Origin: Heyndrickxia sporothermodurans
GTDB taxonomy: Bacteria; Bacillota; Bacilli; Bacillales; Bacillaceae_C
Assembly (NCBI RefSeq): GCF_016785185.1
Contig: NZ_JAEKDY010000109.1
Direction: 5' to 3' (one strand)
Length of the DNA stretch: 11,883 bases
Below, piece after piece: positions 5,682-11,883 of the stretch. The position numbers and the translations under genes were made by a program. The notes below the pieces were generated by a model. That model made no database searches, was not told the origin of the DNA, and was given only the letters and a program-made list of their open reading frames with translations. Numbering within the stretch: the stretch's first letter is position 1; every line of letters starts with the position of its first letter.

Positions 5682-6197
5682 ATGGAGAAATCATATTTAA
5701 TTGCAGCAAATATTATCGGGATCTTATTTTTACTCTATGTTTTTATTCGTGCAATCAGAATTTCTCTTTCAATGAGACGATGTAAACCGATTCATAAAAA
5801 AGCATTTAGGACAAAAGGAAAGAACTTGGAAAGCCGTATTTTCGGAATGATAGTAGCAATCATTCTTATCATATATATCTTCTCCTTATTCTATTTCGAA
5901 CCAAAGAACCTTCTTATTTTGTACATGTGTATTCCTCTTAGTGTGGTCATGTATCAACCTTTATTTCGCCAAGCAAAAATTGGAGAAAATGGAATCTGCC
6001 TTTCCACTAAAATAATTCCTTGAAAAGAAATTGAAACCTATCAACTAGAATGGTCCGAGCTAAAAGATCCCTTTTATCCAGATGGTTGCTTAACGATAAC
6101 AACCTTAACGAAAGAAACATACTTATTGTTGATTGAAAAAGAAAGTGGAAAAAGTATTAATACATTTTTGAACAAACTCCGAATGACTCGCATTTAA
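5682..6197 (+). pseudogene. Small membrane protein (DUF5673-like) interrupted by an in-frame TGA
   Basis: The start is ATG 5682 after AAAGGTGGGAG. The intact part encodes 113 residues with membrane segments at about 5-25, 53-72 and 76-92, then a soluble GENGICLSTKIIP. Codon 114 is TGA (6021-6023). The same frame then continues open for 57 codons (KEIETYQLEWSEL..., ending NKLRMTRI) to TAA at 6195-6197. In such YcxB/DUF5673-like proteins a Trp commonly sits between 'GI...ip' and 'eI..y', so TGA most simply replaces TGG. The full product would be 171 residues. The function is unknown. The terminator right after 6197, not after 6023, marks the original gene end. A sequencing error would also explain the stop. 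If real, the truncated product keeps all three membrane segments but loses its C-terminal cytoplasmic domain. Confidence 0.75.
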
Positions 6198-6231
6198 AAA
6201 AGGAGGCCGTCATTAAAAGACAGCCTCTTAT
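6195..6231 (-). terminator. Terminator of the symporter gene, possibly bidirectional
   Basis: AGGAGGC (6201-6207) pairs with GCCTCTT (6223-6229). An inner GTC (6209-6211) pairs with GAC (6219-6221) around a 7-base loop. Read on the minus strand the stem is followed by six T, which ends the leftward symporter transcript. The rightward T content is weaker but could stop the preceding gene. Confidence 0.75.
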
Positions 6232-6249
6232 CTTTCCACATATAAGAAT

Positions 6250-7524
6250 CTACAATTCGGCTGCAGAACGATTTTCCTTTTCCAAGGTTCGCCCGATTTC
6301 CCCTTTCACCCTCTGTTCATTTTTATCAACTATCGCGGCCCCTACTATGTCACCTGTCACATTGCACATCGTAAAGACCATGTCGGTAATGACATTTACT
6401 CCGGCTGTAAGTCCGACAATTTCAATCGGAAGCCCTGCTTGAGTGAAGACGATGGACATCCCAATTAATCCCGCACCCGGTACTCCCGCGGTTCCCACCG
6501 CAGCCAGTGTTCCAGTTAAGATAATTCCGATAATTGCCCCAACGCTTAAATCATAACCGACGATTTCCGCAGCAAGCACTACCCCTACACCAAAATGAAT
6601 AGCTGATCCATTCATGTTTACCGTCGCACCAATTGGTAAGGTAAAATTAGCTACCCTATCACTAATTCCTGCTTTTAATGCACATTTAATCGTAACTGGA
6701 AGCGTACCTAGACTGCTGCATGTAACAAAAGCAGTCATTATTGCTTCCCGCGTATGAAGGAAAAATTTAATAATAGGTACCTTAAATAAAAATAAAATAA
6801 GAGGGAACACGATTAGCATTTGAATGGCCACACCAAGATATGATGCCCCTACATATTTAGCAAGAGATTGTAATGTATCCATTCCTTGATTTCCTATGGA
6901 TGTCGCTGTAATTCCAAGGACCCCGATAGGAGCATATTGTAAAATCCCATTTAAGATTCGAAATGTTACTTCACTGCCTGCCTCAGTAAACTTCATTAAC
7001 AAGTTACCCCATTCATTCATTTTCGGATCTTTTGAATGGCGAATAAATGAAATGGAAAATCCGATAATAAGTGCTACGAATACAATACTTAAAATATCAC
7101 CCTTTGCCATAGAATCAATAATATTGGAAGGGACAATTTGAAGAATAATATCAATGATAGATGGTGCCTCTGGTACCTCCATTGTTGCGTTTTTCGGCAT
7201 TTGAAGCCCAAGGCCTGGGTTGATTAATTTCGCAATAACTAATCCAAGCCCTACAGCAATTGCTGTGGAAATAAGATAATAAGGAAATATTTTACCGCCA
7301 ATGCGTCCTAATTCTTTCGGACTTGAATTATTGACAGAAACAATTAATGTAAGAAAAATTAAAGGAACGACAATCATTTTAAGAAGCCTTAAAAATAAAT
7401 CTCCAAATGGCGATAACACATCTGCGGAAGGTCCAAAAATAGCGCCGATGATAATTCCTAATAGGAATCCAACCGTAATTTTTAAAATAAAAGATTTACG
7501 AGCATACCATCTCCAAATAGCCAA
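6250..7524 (-). CDS. DAACS-family cation:amino acid/dicarboxylate symporter
   Basis: A 424-residue membrane transporter of the GltP/DctA/SLC1 fold. Family landmarks are hairpin 1 SSLGTLPVT (from Ser270), NMNGSA in TM7 (Asn303-), hairpin 2 VGTAGVPGAG, and TM8 TDMVFTMCNVTGD with Asp381, Thr385, Asn388 and Asp392. By alignment to the archaeal GltPh, Asp381 (amino-group ligand, GltPh Asp394) is kept. The Arg that holds an acidic side chain (GltPh Arg397) is Phe384, and the TM7 Asp of NMDGT (Asp312) is Asn305. An amino acid without a side-chain carboxylate is therefore more likely than glutamate, aspartate or a dicarboxylate. The start is TTG 7524, preceded by AAGGGGG at about 7534-7540. It lies 53 bases downstream of the amidohydrolase gene, a probable operon partner, with a cre-like site in the gap. 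Confidence 0.85.
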   Translation of the reverse strand: MAIWRWYARKSFILKITVGFLLGIIIGAIFGPSADVLSPFGDLFLRLLKMIVVPLIFLTLIVSVNNSSPKELGRIGGKIFPYYLISTAIAVGLGLVIAKLINPGLGLQMPKNATMEVPEAPSIIDIILQIVPSNIIDSMAKGDILSIVFVALIIGFSISFIRHSKDPKMNEWGNLLMKFTEAGSEVTFRILNGILQYAPIGVLGITATSIGNQGMDTLQSLAKYVGASYLGVAIQMLIVFPLILFLFKVPIIKFFLHTREAIMTAFVTCSSLGTLPVTIKCALKAGISDRVANFTLPIGATVNMNGSAIHFGVGVVLAAEIVGYDLSVGAIIGIILTGTLAAVGTAGVPGAGLIGMSIVFTQAGLPIEIVGLTAGVNVITDMVFTMCNVTGDIVGAAIVDKNEQRVKGEIGRTLEKENRSAAEL

Positions 7525-7555
7525 TTTGAAATTCCCCCTTATTTGATTTTACAAA

Positions 7556-7573
7556 AATTTAAACGCTTACATT
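7556..7573 (-). promoter_or_regulatory. cre-like site (CcpA) between hydrolase and symporter genes
   Basis: On the minus strand AATGTAAGCGTTTAAATT matches the catabolite-responsive element consensus WWTGNAARCGNWWWCAWW at every defined position but one (A for C near the end). It sits 5 bases after the amidohydrolase stop and 31 bases before the symporter start, where CcpA binding could block read-through or a local promoter. Confidence 0.5.
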
Positions 7574-7577
7574 TTCC

Positions 7578-9173
7578 CTATAATGATTCATAAGCCACTT
7601 CTCCACCAATAATGGTCTTTTCAATCTTTGTTGTTAGTAATTCATCAGGATGTTCAAGCTCAAAAATATTCGTAGAGTAGACGGTCATATCAGCAAATTT
7701 CCCTCTCGTTATCGTTCCCTTTACATGTTCCTCGTTTGTCGCAAATGCCCCACCTATCGTAAATAGCTTGACAGCTTCTTCCATCGCTAATTTTTCGGAT
7801 GGGTTCCAGCCATTATGATCTTGGCCGGGTGCTTTACGTGTCACTGCAGCATGTATTCCTAGGAGCGGATCGATTGGTTCAACGGGGGCATCAGAGCCAC
7901 CTGCACACTTCACCCCAGCAGATAATAAGGTCTTCCAAGCATAGGATCGCTTAATGCGTGATTCTCCTAATCTATCTTGAACCCATGGGAAATCTCCAAC
8001 GATAAATCTCGGCTGAATATCTACTATTCTACTCGGTGATACGAGACGAGGAATGAGCTCGTCACGAAGGACTTGCACATGAATCAATCGGTCGCGGTAA
8101 GCCACTGATGGAAATTGGTCCAATATATCTAGCACATTTTCAAGTGCCTGATCACCAATCGTATGGACAGCAATTGGCATCGAAAGCATTCTGGCATCAT
8201 GAACGATCGAATACAATGTCTCCTGGTCCATCATGGCATCGCCTACTGTTGTTGGATCATCGTGGTAAGGACTGGATAAAAGGGCTGTTCGACGCCCTAA
8301 TGCTCCATCTGCAAAAATTTTAATCGCACCGATTTGCAAATGATCATTTCCGTAGCCTGCATACATTCCGTTTTCTCTGAGATCCTTCATATACATATAA
8401 TCAATTAATAGATTGCATCTTAGTCCCAACTTTTCTTGATTAATTAATTCATCATAAATTTGATACGTTTGAAACAATCCGTTCAAGAAAGTCGGATCAT
8501 TTGTATGGGCACTCGTTAACCCTTTTTCCATCGCAAATTGGACGGCTTGACGTACGGCATTTTTTAATTCGGGGTATGATTTTTCGGGGATATATTTTTG
8601 AAAAATTTCTGTAGCTGATTCTAATAGTAATCCGGTTGGATTCCCTCTTTCATCTTTCACGATTGTCCCACCCTCCGGCACTGTTATGGAAGGATGATAC
8701 TGGCATATCTCTAAGGCTTTACTGTTCACTAAGGCGGCATGTCCACAAATTCTCGGGATAAAAAGCGGGCAATGAGGGGCGACATGATCTAGCTCCTGAA
8801 GCGTTGGGATTGTCGCGTCCGTAAATAGATTTTCATCCCAGCCACGTCCAATAAGCCATTCACCTGATTTAAGGGAGTTTGCTCTTTCTTTGATTTTCGC
8901 TAGCATTGCTTTTTTAGAGTTGACCCCCGTCACATCCAAATTCAAAAAGTTCAAAGCCACGCCACCGATATGGACATGGCTTTCAATCAATCCGGGTGTT
9001 GCCGTTTTTCCTTGTAAATCGATGACCAGTGCATCCTGTCTTCCCCATTGTAAGAGCATATCTTCCGTCGTCCCCATATCAATAAATCTCCCATTGTCAA
9101 CGACAACAGACTGAACGATTGGATACATCTTATCGAATGTATAGATAGAACCATTCGTATAAATTTTCACCAT
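7578..9173 (-). CDS. YtcJ-type metal-dependent amidohydrolase
   Basis: A 531-residue member of amidohydrolase family 3 (COG1574), the length of B. subtilis YtcJ. A small N-terminal beta-sandwich (1-60) precedes the metal-dependent barrel. Metal-ligand candidates are the HxH of ESHVHIGG (His66, His68), His337 in VHTIGDQA, His365 in LIHVQ and Asp428 in GSDAPVEP. The family signature KIFADGALGRRTAL is also present. ATG 9173 follows AAAGGAGAGA (9181-9190). No signal peptide is seen, so it is cytoplasmic. Relatives hydrolyse amide, formamide or carbamate-type bonds in diverse compounds; the substrate here is unknown. The symporter gene 53 bases downstream suggests uptake and hydrolysis of one compound class. 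A sigma-H-like promoter lies upstream at 9226-9253. Confidence 0.85.
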   Translation of the reverse strand: MVKIYTNGSIYTFDKMYPIVQSVVVDNGRFIDMGTTEDMLLQWGRQDALVIDLQGKTATPGLIESHVHIGGVALNFLNLDVTGVNSKKAMLAKIKERANSLKSGEWLIGRGWDENLFTDATIPTLQELDHVAPHCPLFIPRICGHAALVNSKALEICQYHPSITVPEGGTIVKDERGNPTGLLLESATEIFQKYIPEKSYPELKNAVRQAVQFAMEKGLTSAHTNDPTFLNGLFQTYQIYDELINQEKLGLRCNLLIDYMYMKDLRENGMYAGYGNDHLQIGAIKIFADGALGRRTALLSSPYHDDPTTVGDAMMDQETLYSIVHDARMLSMPIAVHTIGDQALENVLDILDQFPSVAYRDRLIHVQVLRDELIPRLVSPSRIVDIQPRFIVGDFPWVQDRLGESRIKRSYAWKTLLSAGVKCAGGSDAPVEPIDPLLGIHAAVTRKAPGQDHNGWNPSEKLAMEEAVKLFTIGGAFATNEEHVKGTITRGKFADMTVYSTNIFELEHPDELLTTKIEKTIIGGEVAYESL

Positions 9174-9225
9174 TATTACATCTCTCCTTTCAATAATATT
9201 AATTAATCCCCGTTATTTATTGAAT

Positions 9226-9253
9226 ATTCGCTTTAGATAAAATTTTCTCCTTT
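9226..9253 (-). promoter_or_regulatory. Sigma-H-like promoter upstream of the amidohydrolase
   Basis: On the minus strand AAAGGAGAA (9253-9245), 12 bases, then AGCGAAT (9232-9226) fits RNAGGAWWW-N12-RNNGAAT with one mismatch (G at the first W). The predicted start near 9219 leaves a leader of about 46 bases. The purine-rich half could be chance, since it also resembles a ribosome binding site. Confidence 0.4.
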
Positions 9254-9283
9254 CATAAAACAAAATAAAAATATTTCGGGACA

Positions 9284-10210
9284 TCAGAATCGATCCATTG
9301 CCCCATTCTTACTTCGATTCGTTTTATGCTTTTCAAAATCCCACTGGGATAAAAATTTCTTAGCCGCTTCATACCCTGATTGATAAAGAAAGGCTGTTTC
9401 TTCCTCAGTTAGCTTAAAATCCGTTGTATTAATCGTTCCTGTTGGAATTTGAATCGTTCGTTCAAGTGTTTCTGCATTCAGATACCTTAAATCATGCGCT
9501 TGGAGCATCGTTTTAAAAATATTTTTGAATAAATGGATTGGTGTTGGGATGACTGGATTTATGGCTACTTCATCTTTCACAAAGTAAAATCCGAATGTTG
9601 GAAAGCGTGGGTTGGGTACATCGAAAAGCCAGATTGGAAAATTGCTCAGAAGACCTCCATCTAAAATATAGGATTTTTGCTGATCTTTTGATTTCCATTT
9701 AACTGGACGGAAGAAAAAGGGCAGTGAGGCACTCATTTTAACTGCTGTTGATACTTTTAATTCTGCAGGGGTGATATGGTAGCGATGTAAATCATCAGGT
9801 AAAATGAGGATTCGTCCATTTGTTACATCTGATGCAATAATCTTCAATTTTCCTTCTGGAAGATCAGCAAAAGTTCGTATGCCTTTTTTTAAAAGGAGTT
9901 CATCTAACCATGTTTCTAAATAATCAATTTTGTAAATGCCAAGATGAATAATGAGCTCTAATAAACTGCCAGCAAGCGGAATCCGATTGAGAATGGTCTT
10001 TCCTCGTAAAGTTGAAAAATCTAATTCACTCATTACGGTTTTAATTTCACTACTGTTATAGCCACTCGCTAAAAGCGCAGCTACAACCGCTCCCGCTGAT
10101 GTACCGGCTAACCTTTGCCATTCCACATGTGCCTCTTCCATCGCTTGGATAGCACCGGCAAAAGCAATCCCTCTGACACCGCCACGTTCAAAAACAGCAT
10201 CTGCCCGCAT
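9284..10210 (-). CDS. Patatin-like phospholipase/acyl hydrolase
   Basis: A 308-residue patatin-domain protein. The Ser-Asp dyad is visible: Ser38 in the nucleophile elbow GTSAGA and Asp184 in LDGGLLSNFP. The oxyanion loop reads ERGGVRG, so the usual first Gly of GGGxRG is Arg9 while the following GG and the Arg are kept. VSTAVKMSASLPFFFRPV before the DGG motif is typical of bacterial patatins. It should hydrolyse acyl esters of phospholipids or similar lipids. There is no signal peptide or membrane segment. ATG 10210 follows AGAGGTGG. It is followed after 110 bases by the amidohydrolase gene with no terminator between, so read-through is possible. The charged C-terminus (HKTNRSKNGAMDRF) is not a family feature I recognise. 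Confidence 0.85.
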   Translation of the reverse strand: MRADAVFERGGVRGIAFAGAIQAMEEAHVEWQRLAGTSAGAVVAALLASGYNSSEIKTVMSELDFSTLRGKTILNRIPLAGSLLELIIHLGIYKIDYLETWLDELLLKKGIRTFADLPEGKLKIIASDVTNGRILILPDDLHRYHITPAELKVSTAVKMSASLPFFFRPVKWKSKDQQKSYILDGGLLSNFPIWLFDVPNPRFPTFGFYFVKDEVAINPVIPTPIHLFKNIFKTMLQAHDLRYLNAETLERTIQIPTGTINTTDFKLTEEETAFLYQSGYEAAKKFLSQWDFEKHKTNRSKNGAMDRF

Positions 10211-10316
10211 ACCATTCCACCTCTTTACTAATTATTTAAAAACCAATCCTTCCTTTACTTTATTCAAGAATTCTTTCATAAACCCTTTCTTTTTCCAACA
10301 TTTCTTCTCACATAAG

Positions 10317-10353
10317 AAAAAGGGTGTCTCGAAACGATAGAGACATCCCTTTT
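10317..10353 (-). terminator. Terminator of the brnQ-like gene
   Basis: On the minus strand AAAAGGG and TGTCTC (separated by one bulged A) pair with GAGACA and CCCTTTT around an 8-base loop, followed by a T-rich run. It lies 25 bases past the stop of the carrier gene and cleanly separates it from the patatin gene. The flanking A-run also allows rightward termination, but no plus-strand gene is near. Confidence 0.8.
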
Positions 10354-10377
10354 ACCTATATAAGAAATAATATGATC

Positions 10378-11733
10378 TTAATCTCTAATTTCTTGACCCG
10401 CCATATTAATAAATACAGCTGGTTCTTTTCTCGTCTTTGCAACAATCAGACCAATGATAGACCCGACTATGCCAGTAATGATCCAGCCCGCGCCATTTTC
10501 GAATAATGGAATAAATTCGAAAATGTTATTGATCGTATTTGGTGACACATTGGCATCCTTTAGTGCGTCCAGAATCGCAACAACTCCGACACCAATTATT
10601 GTACCAATATAGACTGACCGTTGACCTTTAAATAAATTGTTTGTGAATATTAATGCAATAAGCGCAATCGCTAAAGGATAAAGCAATAGCAAAATTGGTG
10701 AAGCAAATGACAAAATCGTATTCAATCCAAAATTTGTAATAGTCAGACTTAGAATTGAAAACAAGATTAACCACTTTTTATACGAAATTGAAGGAAAAAT
10801 ACGATTAAAATACTCAGAAACAGCTGCAAGACAGGCGACATTTGTCGTTATCCCTGTTAAGAAAATAACTATTCCAATAATATAAATCCCCATCTGTCCA
10901 AGAAGTGCCTTTGCACTTTGAGCCAATACTTCTCCACCATTATCCTTGTAACCTATCGCTTCTACACTTGACGCACCAATCCATGCCATTGAGATTTGTA
11001 AAATAATTAATCCAATAATCGTAATCAATCCAGCTTTAATAAATAATTTTGAAACCTCTTTCTCGGATTTAATTCCTAAAGTACTAATTGATTTAATAAA
11101 TATTCCACCAAAAACAAAGGCTGCTAAAACATCCATTGTATAATAGCCTTGTGTAAATCCTTTTAGAAAAATTCCTGTCAAATAATTTTTCTGCGGCTCA
11201 CCGATACTTCCCATTGGGGTAATAATTGATTTCAAAATTAATATTAAAAGGAGAATTCCAAAAATAGGTGTGATCAACTTACCTAAGCGATCCACAAATT
11301 TCGTCGTATTCCAGGAAAGGAATATCGTTAAAATGATAAATAATGCTGAGAAAACGAATAAATAAAGGCTTGTATTTATCTTATCGTTAACTAAAGGATT
11401 AATGGCAATTTCATAAACTACGGAAGTCGTTCGCGGAATAACATAAATAGGACCTAATGTTAAGAAAAGCAAAACTGAGAAAATCGTAGCGAACAACGGG
11501 TGTACTCTTCCAGCAAGTTTTTCTACTGTACCTCCACCACGTGTTAATGCAATAATAGCCAATAATACTAAACCAACACCTGTAATTAAAAAGCCGCTCA
11601 TTGCAATCCATGTATTCGTTCCCGCCTGCTGGCCTACCATTGGAGCGAAAATTACATTTCCCGCTCCTAAAAACATCGCAAACAGCATAAACCCAATAGC
11701 AAGGACCTGTGAAAATGGTAACGTTTTCTTCAT
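10378..11733 (-). CDS. brnQ: BrnQ-type branched-chain amino acid carrier (LIVCS family)
   Basis: A 451-residue polytopic protein with about 12 hydrophobic segments, the usual length and topology for LIVCS carriers. The N-terminus (FMLFAMFLGAGNVIFAPMVG) is the strongly conserved TM1 region of BrnQ/BraB proteins. LGPIYVIPRTTSVVYEI and GYYTMDVLAAFVFGGI are also diagnostic. It imports Leu, Ile and Val with Na+ or H+ across the cytoplasmic membrane. ATG 11733 follows AAGGGGGAG with normal spacing. It is probably a single-gene unit, with a strong terminator after it and about 150 bases without a gene before it to the window edge. Bacillus genomes often have several BrnQ/BraB paralogues, so the symbol marks the family only. 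Confidence 0.88.
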   Translation of the reverse strand: MKKTLPFSQVLAIGFMLFAMFLGAGNVIFAPMVGQQAGTNTWIAMSGFLITGVGLVLLAIIALTRGGGTVEKLAGRVHPLFATIFSVLLFLTLGPIYVIPRTTSVVYEIAINPLVNDKINTSLYLFVFSALFIILTIFLSWNTTKFVDRLGKLITPIFGILLLILILKSIITPMGSIGEPQKNYLTGIFLKGFTQGYYTMDVLAAFVFGGIFIKSISTLGIKSEKEVSKLFIKAGLITIIGLIILQISMAWIGASSVEAIGYKDNGGEVLAQSAKALLGQMGIYIIGIVIFLTGITTNVACLAAVSEYFNRIFPSISYKKWLILFSILSLTITNFGLNTILSFASPILLLLYPLAIALIALIFTNNLFKGQRSVYIGTIIGVGVVAILDALKDANVSPNTINNIFEFIPLFENGAGWIITGIVGSIIGLIVAKTRKEPAVFINMAGQEIRD

Positions 11734-11883
11734 TCTTTCTCCCCCTTGTTTTCATCCGTTTTGTCAAAACTTTTATATAAAATAGGCTATAAACTACCTT
11801 AATAGAGGGATTTTTGAGCAAAAAAATTGCCACCCCCCTAAATCTAAGGATAATTGAGGTTACCACACACCCAACAACCTTAG
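11734..11883 (-). other. Upstream region of brnQ
   Basis: No gene is supported on either strand. On the minus strand the region holds a G-rich patch with GGGGGGTGGCA followed by seven T, an A/T-rich imperfect palindrome at about 11810-11829, and a TTGACA too close to the gene (11762-11767) to serve as its -35. AGGTT and AACCT at the window edge could form a hairpin that cannot be judged because the sequence ends. Confidence 0.35.

Noticed and set aside
10222..10260. Sigma-H promoter before the patatin gene
   Set aside because: A GAAGGATTG box is present on the minus strand, but no RNNGAAT follows at 11-12 bases.
11762..11767. TTGACA (minus strand) as the brnQ -35 element
   Set aside because: The matching -10 would fall in the ribosome binding site, so it cannot drive this gene.
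11411..11866. Open frame of about 150 codons on the minus strand overlapping the start of brnQ
   Set aside because: It is Cys/Tyr/Arg-rich shadow coding in another frame of the carrier gene, with no family-like sequence.
11734..11883. T-box or other riboswitch upstream of brnQ
   Set aside because: GGGTGGCA resembles a fragment of the T-box antiterminator motif, but there is no proper AGGGTGGNACCGCG, no specifier stem and no terminator hairpin in the right place.

Overview
The window looks like chromosome of a low-GC, endospore-forming member of the Bacillaceae. It is AT-rich, has strong AGGAGG-type ribosome binding sites and uses TTG starts. It carries a RacA homologue (axial filament/polar anchoring during sporulation) behind a textbook sigma-H promoter, and a Lrp-family regulator plus aminotransferase pair matching Bacillus AlaR-AlaT. 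The genus cannot be fixed from sequence alone.

Left half, plus strand (1-6197): a possible C-terminal tail of an upstream gene (ends at 50); a long AT-rich intergenic stretch with an extended -10 promoter and a structured leader; alaR-alaT, overlapping by 4 bases; a stand-alone PP2C-type phosphatase; a secreted protein with a PPC-like domain and three tandem Ig-like repeats; racA; and a small membrane-protein gene broken by one in-frame TGA. Three copies of a REP-like repeat pair built on GTGTCAGGCACC follow alaT, the phosphatase gene and the Ig-repeat gene. The first two copies abut or overlap the stop codon itself.

Right half, minus strand (6250-11733), in transcription order: a BrnQ-type branched-chain amino acid carrier, a patatin-like acyl hydrolase, a YtcJ-type amidohydrolase and a DAACS-family symporter. 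The amidohydrolase and symporter are 53 bases apart and may be co-transcribed, with a cre-like site between them. Two convincing terminators (about 6195-6231 and 10317-10353) bound the patatin-hydrolase-symporter block. The theme on this side is uptake and hydrolysis of amino-acid-like or amide compounds, but no substrate can be named. Conserved-site changes in the symporter argue against acidic amino acids.

The most unusual signal is at the two genes that run into REP-like repeats without an intrinsic terminator. Their last 25-40 codons switch to C-ending codons. In alaT 28 of 29 pyrimidine-ending codons end in C while purine-ending codons stay A-ending. The result is a T-depleted, C-rich, G-poor transcript tail. 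The third repeat contains its own hairpin plus T-tract terminator, and the gene before it has no such tail. This could reflect Rho-type termination or a strand-biased mutational or conversion process linked to the repeats. I know of no description of it, but cannot exclude one.
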